Positions 1 through 7,576 of a DNA stretch of 64,000 nt are shown one piece after another (the stretch's first letter is position 1; each line of letters opens with the position of its first letter). The position numbers and the translations under genes were made by a program. The DNA comes from Buttiauxella sp. A111. Lineage in GTDB: Bacteria > Pseudomonadota > Gammaproteobacteria > Enterobacterales > Enterobacteriaceae. Where the stretch lies: assembly GCF_014189855.1 (NCBI RefSeq), contig NZ_BJFN01000001.1:1116001-1180000 (forward strand), written 5' to 3'. The notes under the pieces were generated by a model. The model saw nothing but the letters and a program-made list of their open reading frames with translations, had not been told where the DNA came from and did no database searches.

Positions 1-290
1 AAGCTGAGATTCTCAAAGGCCGTCAGCACCGTTTTGATACCCGGTTGATGCCCCAGCCACAGCAGGTCCTGGTGATACTGATAGCGTGCGCGAGATAACC
101 CTTCCCCTTGCCACTTCACTTCGCCTTCCTCTGCCTGTGCAAGACCCGCCAAAATCCGCAACAGCGACGTTTTCCCGGCTCCATTTTTCCCGGCTATCTG
201 CACCATTTCACCAGGACGGACGTTAAACGACAACTCGCTAAATAACACGCGGTCATCACGTACGCAGGTCAAGTTAATCGCATCAAGCAT
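1..290 (-). CDS. ccmA: Heme exporter ATP-binding protein CcmA (partial, N-terminal part)
   Basis: The reverse strand from the ATG at 290 reads into the window edge for about 96 codons of an ABC ATPase. The Walker A motif GKNGAGKTS is visible about a third of the way in, followed by the [15 protein letters not shown] stretch typical of the Q-loop region of CcmA. CcmA is the ATPase subunit of the CcmAB(CD) complex that works on heme delivery and holo-CcmE release in cytochrome c maturation at the inner membrane. The C-terminal half (signature motif, Walker B) is outside the window. In E. coli the ccm genes lie next to nap, so a ccm locus beside yfdC is a different gene order. The rest of the operon would lie to the left. 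Confidence 0.85.
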   Translation of the reverse strand, partial: MLDAINLTCVRDDRVLFSELSFNVRPGEMVQIAGKNGAGKTSLLRILAGLAQAEEGEVKWQGEGLSRARYQYHQDLLWLGHQPGIKTVLTAFENLS

Positions 291-496
291 TTGGGGGAGT
301 CACTCCTTGTCTCGGGATGCAAAATCATAACACATCATAGGCTTTGCTCCAGATTGGCTACTGCAGTTGCGGTACTCCAAAAGAGGTAATCCGCGCACCC
401 AAGATCAATATTAAGTCGAATTAACACACGCCTCGGGGCTCATAGCTAAAAACCGCTACGCTTAAGGGAATAGCAGACACACGAGTAACCCGAAAA

Positions 497-1432
497 ATGG
501 ATGAATTAAAAGAAGACAAAATCGATAAATCCACCGACGGAATCGAAGTTGAAAGTGATGAGAAAGACCACGGGGAAAAGATAGAGGTCGACGAGGAACG
601 CCTGCCATCGCGGGCAATGGCTATTCACGAACACATCCGTCAGGACGGCGAAAAAGAGCTGGAACGTGATGCGATGGCGTTGTTATGGTCGGCGATTGCG
701 GCGGGTTTATCGATGGGGGCATCGCTACTGGCAAAAGGGGTATTTCACGTCAATCTGGAAGGTGTGCCCGGCAGCTTTTTGCTGGAAAACCTCGGCTATA
801 CCTTCGGGTTTATTATCGTCATCATGGCGCGCCAACAGCTTTTCACCGAGAACACCGTGACAGCCGTTCTGCCCATCATGCATAAACCGACCGGGATAAA
901 CTTCCTGTTACTACTGCGTTTATGGGGTGTGGTTCTACTGGGTAACGTTATTGGCACCGGCCTCGCAGCCTATGCGTTTGAATACATGCCCATTTTCGAT
1001 GAGCAAACCCGTGACGCATTTGTCAAAATTGGCATGGATGTGATGAAAAACACCCCGGGTGAGATGTTCGCCAACGCGATTATCTCTGGCTGGATCATCG
1101 CCACCATGGTGTGGATGTTCCCCGCTGCGGGTGCGGCAAAAATCGTGGTGATTATCATCATGACGTGGCTGGTCGCGCTGGGGGATTTAACCCATATCGT
1201 GGTCGGCTCCGTTGAAATCCTCTACCTGGTCTTTAACGGTACACTCCACTGGAGCGATTTCTTCTGGCCGTTCGCCCTGCCCACGCTTGCAGGCAACATT
1301 TGCGGCGGGACGTTTATCTTCGCGTTAATCAGCCACGCGCAAATCCGTAACGATATGAGCAACAAGAAAAAAGCCGAAGCCAAAGCTAAGGCGAAAAAAC
1401 AAAAGGAAAACGAGGGCGCTAAAAAACAATAA
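497..1432 (+). CDS. yfdC: Inner membrane protein YfdC, FocA/NirC-like (formate/nitrite transporter family)
   Basis: 311 residues, closely matching E. coli YfdC as I know it (about 310 residues, nearly identical core). A charged acidic cytoplasmic N-terminus of about 60 residues is followed by about six hydrophobic segments and a lysine/alanine-rich tail. The family forms pentameric channels for small monovalent anions; the substrate of YfdC itself is not known to me. It stands alone on the + strand with tRNA-Arg argW downstream, the same order as in E. coli, which anchors the window to that chromosomal site. Confidence 0.92.
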   Translation: MDELKEDKIDKSTDGIEVESDEKDHGEKIEVDEERLPSRAMAIHEHIRQDGEKELERDAMALLWSAIAAGLSMGASLLAKGVFHVNLEGVPGSFLLENLGYTFGFIIVIMARQQLFTENTVTAVLPIMHKPTGINFLLLLRLWGVVLLGNVIGTGLAAYAFEYMPIFDEQTRDAFVKIGMDVMKNTPGEMFANAIISGWIIATMVWMFPAAGAAKIVVIIIMTWLVALGDLTHIVVGSVEILYLVFNGTLHWSDFFWPFALPTLAGNICGGTFIFALISHAQIRNDMSNKKKAEAKAKAKKQKENEGAKKQ

Positions 1433-1504
1433 CTGGTTACGTTTCAGGCAAACAGCCCGCTTGCCCCTTAACGAAAAGCCAAAAGCGGGTATACTAGCGC
1501 CCGC

Positions 1505-1687
1505 AATACCTAAAGTATTTCGAGTTGCATTGCGGCAGCGACGCAGTGACAAATTCGTCGGGAACGAATTTGACCAGCCAAAGGCTGGCCTTCGGTGAGA
1601 GACAGGAGTCTCTCATTAATCCCCTGGAGCTTACACAAGTAAGTGACTGGGTGAGCGAGGAAGGCAACTTGAAAGACGAAAGGTATT
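1505..1687. repeat. Imperfect palindromic (MITE-like) intergenic repeat between yfdC and tRNA-Arg
   Basis: The ends are inverted: ATACCTAAAGTATTTCGAGT at the left and CAACTTGAAAGACGAAAGGT at the right, so the whole approximately 180 bp can fold on itself. Internally it carries a GACCAGCC/GGCTGGCC hairpin and the AGCTTACACAAGTAAGTGAC motif. I recognise this motif from a dispersed repeat common in enterobacterial intergenic regions. The element ends two bases before the tRNA gene, so any promoter near the TATACT at 1490-1495 would have to transcribe through it. Short related pieces occur at about 18641 and 51211. The open frame across it is not a gene. Confidence 0.6.
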
Positions 1688-1689
1688 GG

Positions 1690-1764
1690 GTCCTCTTAGT
1701 TAAATGGATATAACAAGCCCCTCCTAAGGGCTAGTTGCAGGTTCGATTCCTGCAGGGGACACCA
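1690..1764 (+). tRNA. argW: tRNA-Arg (anticodon CCU), argW
   Basis: 75 nt with encoded CCA. The acceptor stem GTCCTCT pairs with AGGGGAC (one G-U). The anticodon stem AGCCC/GGGCT encloses the loop CTCCTAA, with anticodon CCT at 1723-1725. The T arm has the GTTCGATTC box. It reads the rare AGG codon. The gene follows yfdC as in E. coli, where this same tRNA is a known prophage attachment site. Its 3' end is duplicated at 13823-13847, marking integration of the element described here. Confidence 0.96.
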
Positions 1765-1767
1765 TTT
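1743..1767 (+). repeat. attL: 25-bp attachment core in the tRNA 3' end
   Basis: The 25 bases beginning TCGATTCCTGCAGGGGACAC occur identically at 13823-13847. This copy covers the T-arm and acceptor end of tRNA-Arg plus three following bases; identity stops at 1742 and 1768. Integration into a tRNA 3' end with duplication of the core is standard for P4-type tyrosine recombinases, and the integrase gene starts about 160 bp further in. Confidence 0.93.
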
Positions 1768-1924
1768 ACTCTTCCAACGCAGTTCACTCCAGTCTATAAA
1801 ATCAATAATTTCATATAGATAATCATAAATACCAATCTCATGCAGTCCAATACTTTCCAGTGGAATCTATACACTGTTATGTATAACATTGCGTATAACT
1901 TGGTTCGATCTTTTTTCTATACAC

Positions 1925-3091
1925 ATGCTGCTATCAGACCTTCAAATCAAACGCGCTAAACCACAAGATAGACCCTACACGCTTAATGATGGCGCGGGCT
2001 TATCGCTACTCATTGATACAATTGGCGGGAAAGGATGGCGTTTCCGTTATCGCTTCGCAGGCAAGCCTAAGATGATCTCGTTTGGTATCTATGGAGAAGT
2101 GTCGTTAGCAGAAGCCAGAAAAAAGCGTGATGATGCGCGTTCGATGCTAGCCAAAGGGATCAACCCGAGCGAAGCGCGGAAAGCTGACAAAATCGCGTTA
2201 CGCTTCGCCCATGACAACAACTTTGAAGCGGTGGCCAGAGAATGGCATTCATCTAAAACAACCACCTGGTCAGTTGGCTACGCTAAAGAAGTGCTTAACT
2301 GCTTAGAGAAGGATATCTTCCCATATGTTGGTCAACGTCCCATTGAGCAAATTGAACCGCTAGAACTGCTAACAGTGCTTCAGAAGATTGAGAAACGCGG
2401 AGCATTAGAACAAACCAGCAAAGTTCGCCGCCGCTGTGGAGAAGTGCTTCGTTACGCCGTTGCCACTGGGCGAGCCAAATACAATTTTGCACCGGATCTG
2501 GCCATAGCTTTAAATAAACCCACAACAAATCATTTCCCATTCCTGAGAGAAAGCGAACTCCCTGCTTTCGTTCAAGCTCTGGAAAATTACCAAGGTAGTT
2601 TAGTGACAAAGTACGCTACGCAGCTGCTAATGCTTACAGGTGTAAGAACCATCGAATTGCGCGCTGCCGAATGGGCTGAATTTGATATGGAAAATGCCCT
2701 TTGGGAGATACCGAAAGAGCGCATGAAAAAACGTCGTTCTCATTTGGTTCCACTATCTACGAAGGTAATCGAGATACTTAAAAAGCTAAAAGTGATCACT
2801 GGAACATACACACTCGTTTTCCCTGGGAGAAATGACGTAAGAAAACCAATGAGTGAGGCCAGTATTAATAAAGTTATTAAGATGCTGGGTTATCATGGAA
2901 GGCTAACAGGCCATGGTTTCAGGCATACAATGAGCACCATACTGCATGAGCATGGATTTGAGAGCGCATGGATTGAGATGCAACTTGCGCATGTCGATAA
3001 GAACTCCATAAGGGGTACTTATAATCATGCACAATATTTAGAATGTAGAAAGGAAATGATGCAATGGTACTCTAACAATTTAACTAATTAG
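1925..3091 (+). CDS. P4-type site-specific tyrosine integrase
   Basis: 388 residues from the ATG at 1925, chosen over an upstream TTG at 1889 because P4-family integrases start with a sequence like MLLSDLQIKRAKPQ. The N-terminal domain of about 100 residues (GAGLSLLID, WRFRYRFAGKPKMISFGIYGE) is the DUF4102-type arm-binding domain. The catalytic domain has Arg about 241 (TGVRTIELR), the HxxR box at about 330-333 (TGHGFRHT), His about 356 (LAHVDKN) and the nucleophilic Tyr about 366 (GTYNHAQYL). It lies beside attL and points inward. It should catalyse recombination between the element and the tRNA-Arg 3' end; excision would also need a directionality factor, for which AlpA (13243-13470) is the candidate activator. 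Confidence 0.95.
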   Translation: MLLSDLQIKRAKPQDRPYTLNDGAGLSLLIDTIGGKGWRFRYRFAGKPKMISFGIYGEVSLAEARKKRDDARSMLAKGINPSEARKADKIALRFAHDNNFEAVAREWHSSKTTTWSVGYAKEVLNCLEKDIFPYVGQRPIEQIEPLELLTVLQKIEKRGALEQTSKVRRRCGEVLRYAVATGRAKYNFAPDLAIALNKPTTNHFPFLRESELPAFVQALENYQGSLVTKYATQLLMLTGVRTIELRAAEWAEFDMENALWEIPKERMKKRRSHLVPLSTKVIEILKKLKVITGTYTLVFPGRNDVRKPMSEASINKVIKMLGYHGRLTGHGFRHTMSTILHEHGFESAWIEMQLAHVDKNSIRGTYNHAQYLECRKEMMQWYSNNLTN

Positions 3092-3117
3092 AGTACCATT
3101 CAAAGTAGTCTGAAAAT

Positions 3118-4674
3118 TTAATTTTTAACAGATTGATTACAATAAGGATGGGTTAACTGGCAGTTTTCACCGGTACCTACCCCCCCATCTCTGACTCTAG
3201 TAATGTGGTCATAAGAAATCGATTTTGCAGAGTCTAAATAGCCATCACAGATTGAACATCTGATTGATGAATAAAGAGCCGCATTAATAAAAACCTTGCT
3301 CTTTTGATCATCTGAAAATTTCTTCCCGCTGGAATTTACGTTGCCAGCAACTAATTTACCTTGCAAACCAGCTAAATTTATTAGATCACTCTCACTAACT
3401 TCATTACCTAATAGAAGTACTTTAATCAAATCATCTAAAAACTCTTTATACTTAATATCTCTCGTGCGATTGCTATTCTTTTGGATAATCATGGAAATCA
3501 ATTCTTTATCTTTTACCAAGATATTTTCCAATTGAGATCTAATTGAGGTGAATTTTTTAAAAAATTCTTTATCATTATTTTTCATCTTCTGTGCTATCAG
3601 GAATGCTGTTCCCAAAAACATTGGGCCAGTATGCCTTCCAGTTGGCCCATAGAAATAGACTGCTGGATGCAAACCTAAGCTACCATTACCATTACCTGTA
3701 ATTCTATCCGCCAGATCAATTGCATTCTTTAACGATTCAACAGTCTTTGAACCAAGTTCGTCATCATCTTGGCCATCAAGTGTCTTAGGTTGCCCTTGAT
3801 TATCTCTATTTGCTATTAGGATAAAATCAATCAATAATTGTATAGCAACTCGAACACCTCTAGCTCCACCTAAAGGTAAATCTAAAGTTTTTACTGGAGT
3901 ATTTAGATCAGGGTCAAAAAGTATAGAGTGTAATTTGTAAGCCTCTTGCTCTATTTTATCTGAATATTCTTTACTAAATGCCGACCAATAACGATGCCCT
4001 TTTCCTGCCCTAATAACTGCTCGCGCGGAAATAGACGTCGGCTTGTGCCTATTTTTAAGCAAGAGCTCTTCAACCTCATCCAGAGGAGTCCCTTGCATAT
4101 TTATATTAAAAAATGAACTTTCAGCCTTATCTGCATTTCCTTTTACCCACTGAATAGTCAAACCTCTTGTTAGAATATTAGTAATCTTATTCCTTTCTGC
4201 TGATGAAATATCCTCATCTGATAACCTTTGCTTGAAGTGAGCCCAACTACCAATACGCTCATTAATCAAGCGACGAGTTTTCTCTGCAATATTTCTTTGT
4301 TCCTTTGAAATCTCCGAACCGAAATATTTAATAGAAAGAGGACCATCACCATAATCGTCTTCAATCCAAGCTTTTAGTACGCTTAATCTATGACCACCAT
4401 CAATCACGAAAATATAGGAACTTTTCCATAGAATAACAGCTGGAATTAAATCACCTGTAACATAGCTTTCAAGCATGGAAACAACTTGATTTGGAGACCA
4501 GTGATTGGTTTCTCTCTGGAAATCAGGTTTTCTTAAAATAGCCGTAAAATCATTCAAATCCCTGACAGAAATGCTGTTGATCGTATCAAAAGTGGTTTCA
4601 TCTTCTACCTCAGTTGCAAAATCAGCACGTTTTATCATTGCATCTAAATTTACTAAAACTGCTTTGCTAGCCAT
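3118..4674 (-). CDS. DUF262/ParB-like (DGxxR) protein with C-terminal HNH nuclease motif, putative restriction factor
   Basis: 518 residues from the ATG at 4674, preceded by GGAG at ideal spacing; an ATG at 4725 would add 17 residues. The N-terminal half has the DUF262 pattern: PDFQR at about 50, the VIDGGHRL motif at about 90 (family form DGQQR) and FFNINMQGTPL at about 187. The last 46 residues hold a CxxC pair (473, 476), an Asp-His pair (489-490), Asn 504 and a final HPYCNQ, an HNH/zinc-type nuclease. DUF262 plus a C-terminal HNH-type domain is the architecture of GmrSD-type enzymes that cut modified phage DNA, although the close family here is not one I recognise. It is followed, 205 bp away on the same strand, by a PD-(D/E)xK nuclease gene upstream of it in transcription. 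Both are much richer in A+T than the flanks, pointing to transferred cargo. Confidence 0.72.
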   Translation of the reverse strand: MASKAVLVNLDAMIKRADFATEVEDETTFDTINSISVRDLNDFTAILRKPDFQRETNHWSPNQVVSMLESYVTGDLIPAVILWKSSYIFVIDGGHRLSVLKAWIEDDYGDGPLSIKYFGSEISKEQRNIAEKTRRLINERIGSWAHFKQRLSDEDISSAERNKITNILTRGLTIQWVKGNADKAESSFFNINMQGTPLDEVEELLLKNRHKPTSISARAVIRAGKGHRYWSAFSKEYSDKIEQEAYKLHSILFDPDLNTPVKTLDLPLGGARGVRVAIQLLIDFILIANRDNQGQPKTLDGQDDDELGSKTVESLKNAIDLADRITGNGNGSLGLHPAVYFYGPTGRHTGPMFLGTAFLIAQKMKNNDKEFFKKFTSIRSQLENILVKDKELISMIIQKNSNRTRDIKYKEFLDDLIKVLLLGNEVSESDLINLAGLQGKLVAGNVNSSGKKFSDDQKSKVFINAALYSSIRCSICDGYLDSAKSISYDHITRVRDGGVGTGENCQLTHPYCNQSVKN

Positions 4675-4879
4675 ACCATCTCCGTACGTGTACGCCTTTA
4701 GTTCGGCATTTTTAAAGAGTAACAAAGGTATGTACTCTTACATCGATAAAGCGAAAATGACTTTAAAATGTATTGCCTTAAACTTCGATAACTTAAGCAA
4801 AGACAAAAAGCTCTTTACTTTAATTTTACTTAATAAAATGGAGTGTGACATGCACCCACCATTTTACCTATTGATGCCA

Positions 4880-6313
4880 TTAATCGATTAGAAAATTCCA
4901 CAACTTTCTTAATGAATGAAAATTTTGATTTCCACCATCCATGTATTCTTTACATAGAACTTCAAGATCATCATCATCAATAGAAAGTATAAATCCTCTT
5001 CCATCGTTTGCAGTATCTAGGCATCGTTGCCTAAATAATTCTTTGTCACGAATTTTTCTACAAACTAATATCCCTACATTCCCCCTATTTCGAGAAAATC
5101 TGCCAGCGATTTGATCTAGTTCTGGGTTAGCCACATCAGATGTGTAATTTTTACATTCTACATAAATTTTAGGACAAGTATAATGTTGTAAAAGCCAATG
5201 AAAGAACCCATATTTAGCTTCATTAACATAAGTAATATCTATTCTTTTTCGACCTTGATGAATTTCATGTTGCTTCGTTGGGAAGCACAATGATGGGTAG
5301 AAAATTAATGAAAATAATTCCTCAATCAGATTCTCATACTCACCAGCTTGTTTAGCTCCTGTTTTAATCGACTTTAACTTGCTTAAAAGCGGTGTAGCAT
5401 CTACCTTTTCATTAATTGCTTCTAACTCATTGAATATTTCATGAGATAATGGCGCTGAAGGATTTATTTCCTTATGCTTTTTATAATCTTCGAACACATC
5501 AGGTCGTTTCAAGGTTTGATTTATGACAGAAGGCTTATCTTTCCCATATTTATCTTTCAAACTTTTTTTAGTGACGCGCCTCGTACCGTCTTTTAAGACT
5601 TCAATTAGTGATGAATTGTTTCTTAAATGCTCATCTTGCATTTCTGGCAGTAAATAATGTGTGTAGAACTCATCATATTGTAGACACAATCTATGTCTTA
5701 CTAAAACCTTAGGAACTAATATTATTTTACCAAATGTGGTCATTGGCAAAGAAACAAATTTATTATACCACTCTCCCTTGTGCGGATCCCATATGGGTCC
5801 TGAGTCAATATCAGGAGTTAAGGGTACACCATAATATTCACACATCTTTTGAGTGTATTCAATTAATGGCCCTCTTAATATATTACTTACAGCATCAGAA
5901 ATCATGTCAGTTCCAATTCCTGGTATCAATAATGCCGTATCCTCTAGATCTTTTAATAGCCCACTTGATACTGCTTTACTCTGAGTTAAAGCATTCCAAA
6001 CTGAATGTGCAGAACCAGCGCCAAAACCGTGCCCACGGGATCTCCCTGACGAATAGCCTAAATGGAATTCATTTCTTTCATTTAGTGATGCCAAAAGGCG
6101 TTGTGCTTCATTGTTTTTTCCAGTCTTAATTAACTTTAAGACTTTCTCAAAAAAACTCTGCAAATGTGCAATTAACTCATGCCCCCATATTGAATCAAGA
6201 GACTTTATGGCTCCAGGATCAAGGAAAACGGGTAAGTCAGTGTCAAGCGGTATATCAACGAAATCGAGATGTGCCTGTGTGCGATTGAGATTAAAATATT
6301 CTGAAAAGCGCAT
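4880..6313 (-). CDS. Putative PD-(D/E)xK restriction endonuclease-like protein of the satellite cargo
   Basis: 477 residues; AGGAG lies six bases before the ATG. The C-terminal domain shows the nuclease core in order: Glu-rich helix EYENLIEELF at about 325-334, Asp 359 in GRKRIDIT, and Glu 386/Lys 388 in IYVECKNY, then a helix and LVCRK. This is the Mrr/REase-fold arrangement. The N-terminal about 300 residues (from SEYFNLNRTQAHLDFVDIPLD) match no domain I know; they include a Gly-rich loop at about 88-100. It probably forms a unit with the DUF262-HNH gene downstream. The position between integrase and replication genes is where P4-type satellites keep phage-defence cargo. A function in restriction is inference; an unrelated DNA-repair role is possible. 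Confidence 0.7.
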   Translation of the reverse strand: MRFSEYFNLNRTQAHLDFVDIPLDTDLPVFLDPGAIKSLDSIWGHELIAHLQSFFEKVLKLIKTGKNNEAQRLLASLNERNEFHLGYSSGRSRGHGFGAGSAHSVWNALTQSKAVSSGLLKDLEDTALLIPGIGTDMISDAVSNILRGPLIEYTQKMCEYYGVPLTPDIDSGPIWDPHKGEWYNKFVSLPMTTFGKIILVPKVLVRHRLCLQYDEFYTHYLLPEMQDEHLRNNSSLIEVLKDGTRRVTKKSLKDKYGKDKPSVINQTLKRPDVFEDYKKHKEINPSAPLSHEIFNELEAINEKVDATPLLSKLKSIKTGAKQAGEYENLIEELFSLIFYPSLCFPTKQHEIHQGRKRIDITYVNEAKYGFFHWLLQHYTCPKIYVECKNYTSDVANPELDQIAGRFSRNRGNVGILVCRKIRDKELFRQRCLDTANDGRGFILSIDDDDLEVLCKEYMDGGNQNFHSLRKLWNFLID

Positions 6314-6931
6314 AAAGACTCCTAAAAAAATCCCTCAACATAGTGTTCAACATTAACACTATCATTTTTTTTCAAGAAAAAATTGCATATAACTCAATTT
6401 TTTGAGACTCATTTTTTTCAAAGCATTGCATGTTGCAAATATTAAATTCTTGAGCGTCCCTGAAATCTTATCTTGGGAGTGCATACCTTTGTCTCTGATT
6501 GTCCGTATTCAAGCACAGCAGCTAGGCTCAATATCATAGCCAAAAAATAAAAAGATAATTGACAAAATTGGCACTACACCGCACCCGCCTACGGGTTTCA
6601 GATCATAAAAAGTTTTCAGTTTTATTTTTCTACAAACGCTCACGCCATCCAGCGCCACTACTGGGGTTCTCGGTGTAGTGTGAAACTGAAAACATTGAAA
6701 TTACTTTCAGTATTTTTCAGTTTTGAGGCGCAGACATCATTCTGAGGAAAAATGTAACACCATGATTAATCTATTATTTATGTATTTTATGTGGCTTCGA
6801 GTTATGGGATGGGAGGAAAGGGATATTTAGCGATTGTTCGGAAACACTTTATTGAACAATCGCTTAAAGAAAAAAATCACAAACAGTTACTGAAAAATCC
6901 CCACAACAAAACTACGTCGAACTTTTTACCT
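6314..6931. other. Non-coding stretch with nested inverted repeats in the satellite
   Basis: 618 bp without a gene. CACTACACCG at 6572-6581 is inverted at 6671-6680, and GTTTTCAGTTT at 6612-6622 is inverted at 6683-6693, giving a nested foldback of about 120 bp. Further TTTCAGT copies follow at about 6701-6722. The part nearest 6314 must hold the promoter of the nuclease gene. The repeats could be a second replication site (P4 needs an ori and a separate crr) or a transcript end; I cannot decide from sequence. Confidence 0.45.
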
Positions 6932-7270
6932 TCACCCGCCCCGCAGGTTTTGAGCTGAACAAGCCTTAACTGCCAATTTATCGTTTTGCTGTAACTTTTT
7001 GTCGTCACTCTGCGCCCTGCTGAGCATATCAATCATATCCTGACGCCGTTCCGGTGGTATGGACTCAATCACCCCCTTAAGCATATGCCCGTGTGTAATA
7101 GCACTCGGACTTAGCGTATGTGAAAACGTCACGTTCATTACAAAGGTGTGTCCACATTCAACATTGCTGCATGCACAATAAACATCAGAGATTTGGGCAT
7201 GTTTGCGATTGGTTTTCTTAATCATGGCAACTTCACTGCACTCCGGGCAATAAATACGCATTACTCGCAT
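6932..7270 (-). CDS. Ogr/Delta-family zinc-finger transcriptional activator
   Basis: 112 residues; AAGGAG precedes the ATG at 7270 by eight bases. Residues 8-50 have the family pattern: CPEC, then KKTNRK, then CACSNVECGHTF, giving four cysteines for one zinc, then VTFSHTLSPS. P2 Ogr (72 residues) and P4 Delta (a fused double unit) use this domain to activate late promoters through the RNA polymerase alpha subunit. One zinc unit is present, with a longer C-terminal tail rich in charged residues. In a satellite this protein would activate helper late genes or its own. It is the last gene of the leftward replication segment, just beyond the iterons. Confidence 0.85.
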   Translation of the reverse strand: MRVMRIYCPECSEVAMIKKTNRKHAQISDVYCACSNVECGHTFVMNVTFSHTLSPSAITHGHMLKGVIESIPPERRQDMIDMLSRAQSDDKKLQQNDKLAVKACSAQNLRGG

Positions 7271-7362
7271 AATGCCGACTCCTTAAAATTGTTCAAAAAC
7301 GCCCGCCAAGAATAAAGCATCAACGGGAAGTTATTTTTAATTACCATTGCTTCATTTGACGA

Positions 7363-7551
7363 GGTAACAGCGGTAACACTGGAAACACATATGATTTATA
7401 AAGATAAATTCTGTTACCACTTCGCTTTTCACTGTGGCAACAACTGGTAACAGCGTGGTTTTTGTTACCTCTGTTACCACTCGTGTTTTCTGACTGGTAA
7501 CAGCTGTATCCCGCATGACTTACTGTTGTTACCTCTGTTACCAGTGTTACC
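7363..7551. repeat. Cluster of GGTAACAG iterons, candidate replication origin
   Basis: About ten copies of GGTAACA(G/C) occur in both orientations within 190 bp. Forward copies start at 7363, 7372, 7446 and 7496. Reverse-oriented GTTACC copies are at about 7411, 7464, 7471, 7525, 7535 and 7544. It lies just beyond the stop of the primase gene and has AT-rich stretches between copies. P4 alpha protein recognises decameric iterons of the GGTGAACAG kind at ori and crr, so these are the likely binding sites of the primase encoded next door. This is inference from resemblance and position. Confidence 0.6.
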
Positions 7552-7576
7552 TTAGAAAAATAAGGCTCACGCGTAG

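Noticed and set aside
1525-1713. 62-codon frame before and into tRNA-Arg
   Set aside because: It lies within the palindromic repeat and runs into the tRNA.
4505-4891. 128-codon rightward frame spanning the gap between the nuclease genes
   Set aside because: Mostly antisense to the DUF262-HNH gene, of low complexity, with no ribosome site.
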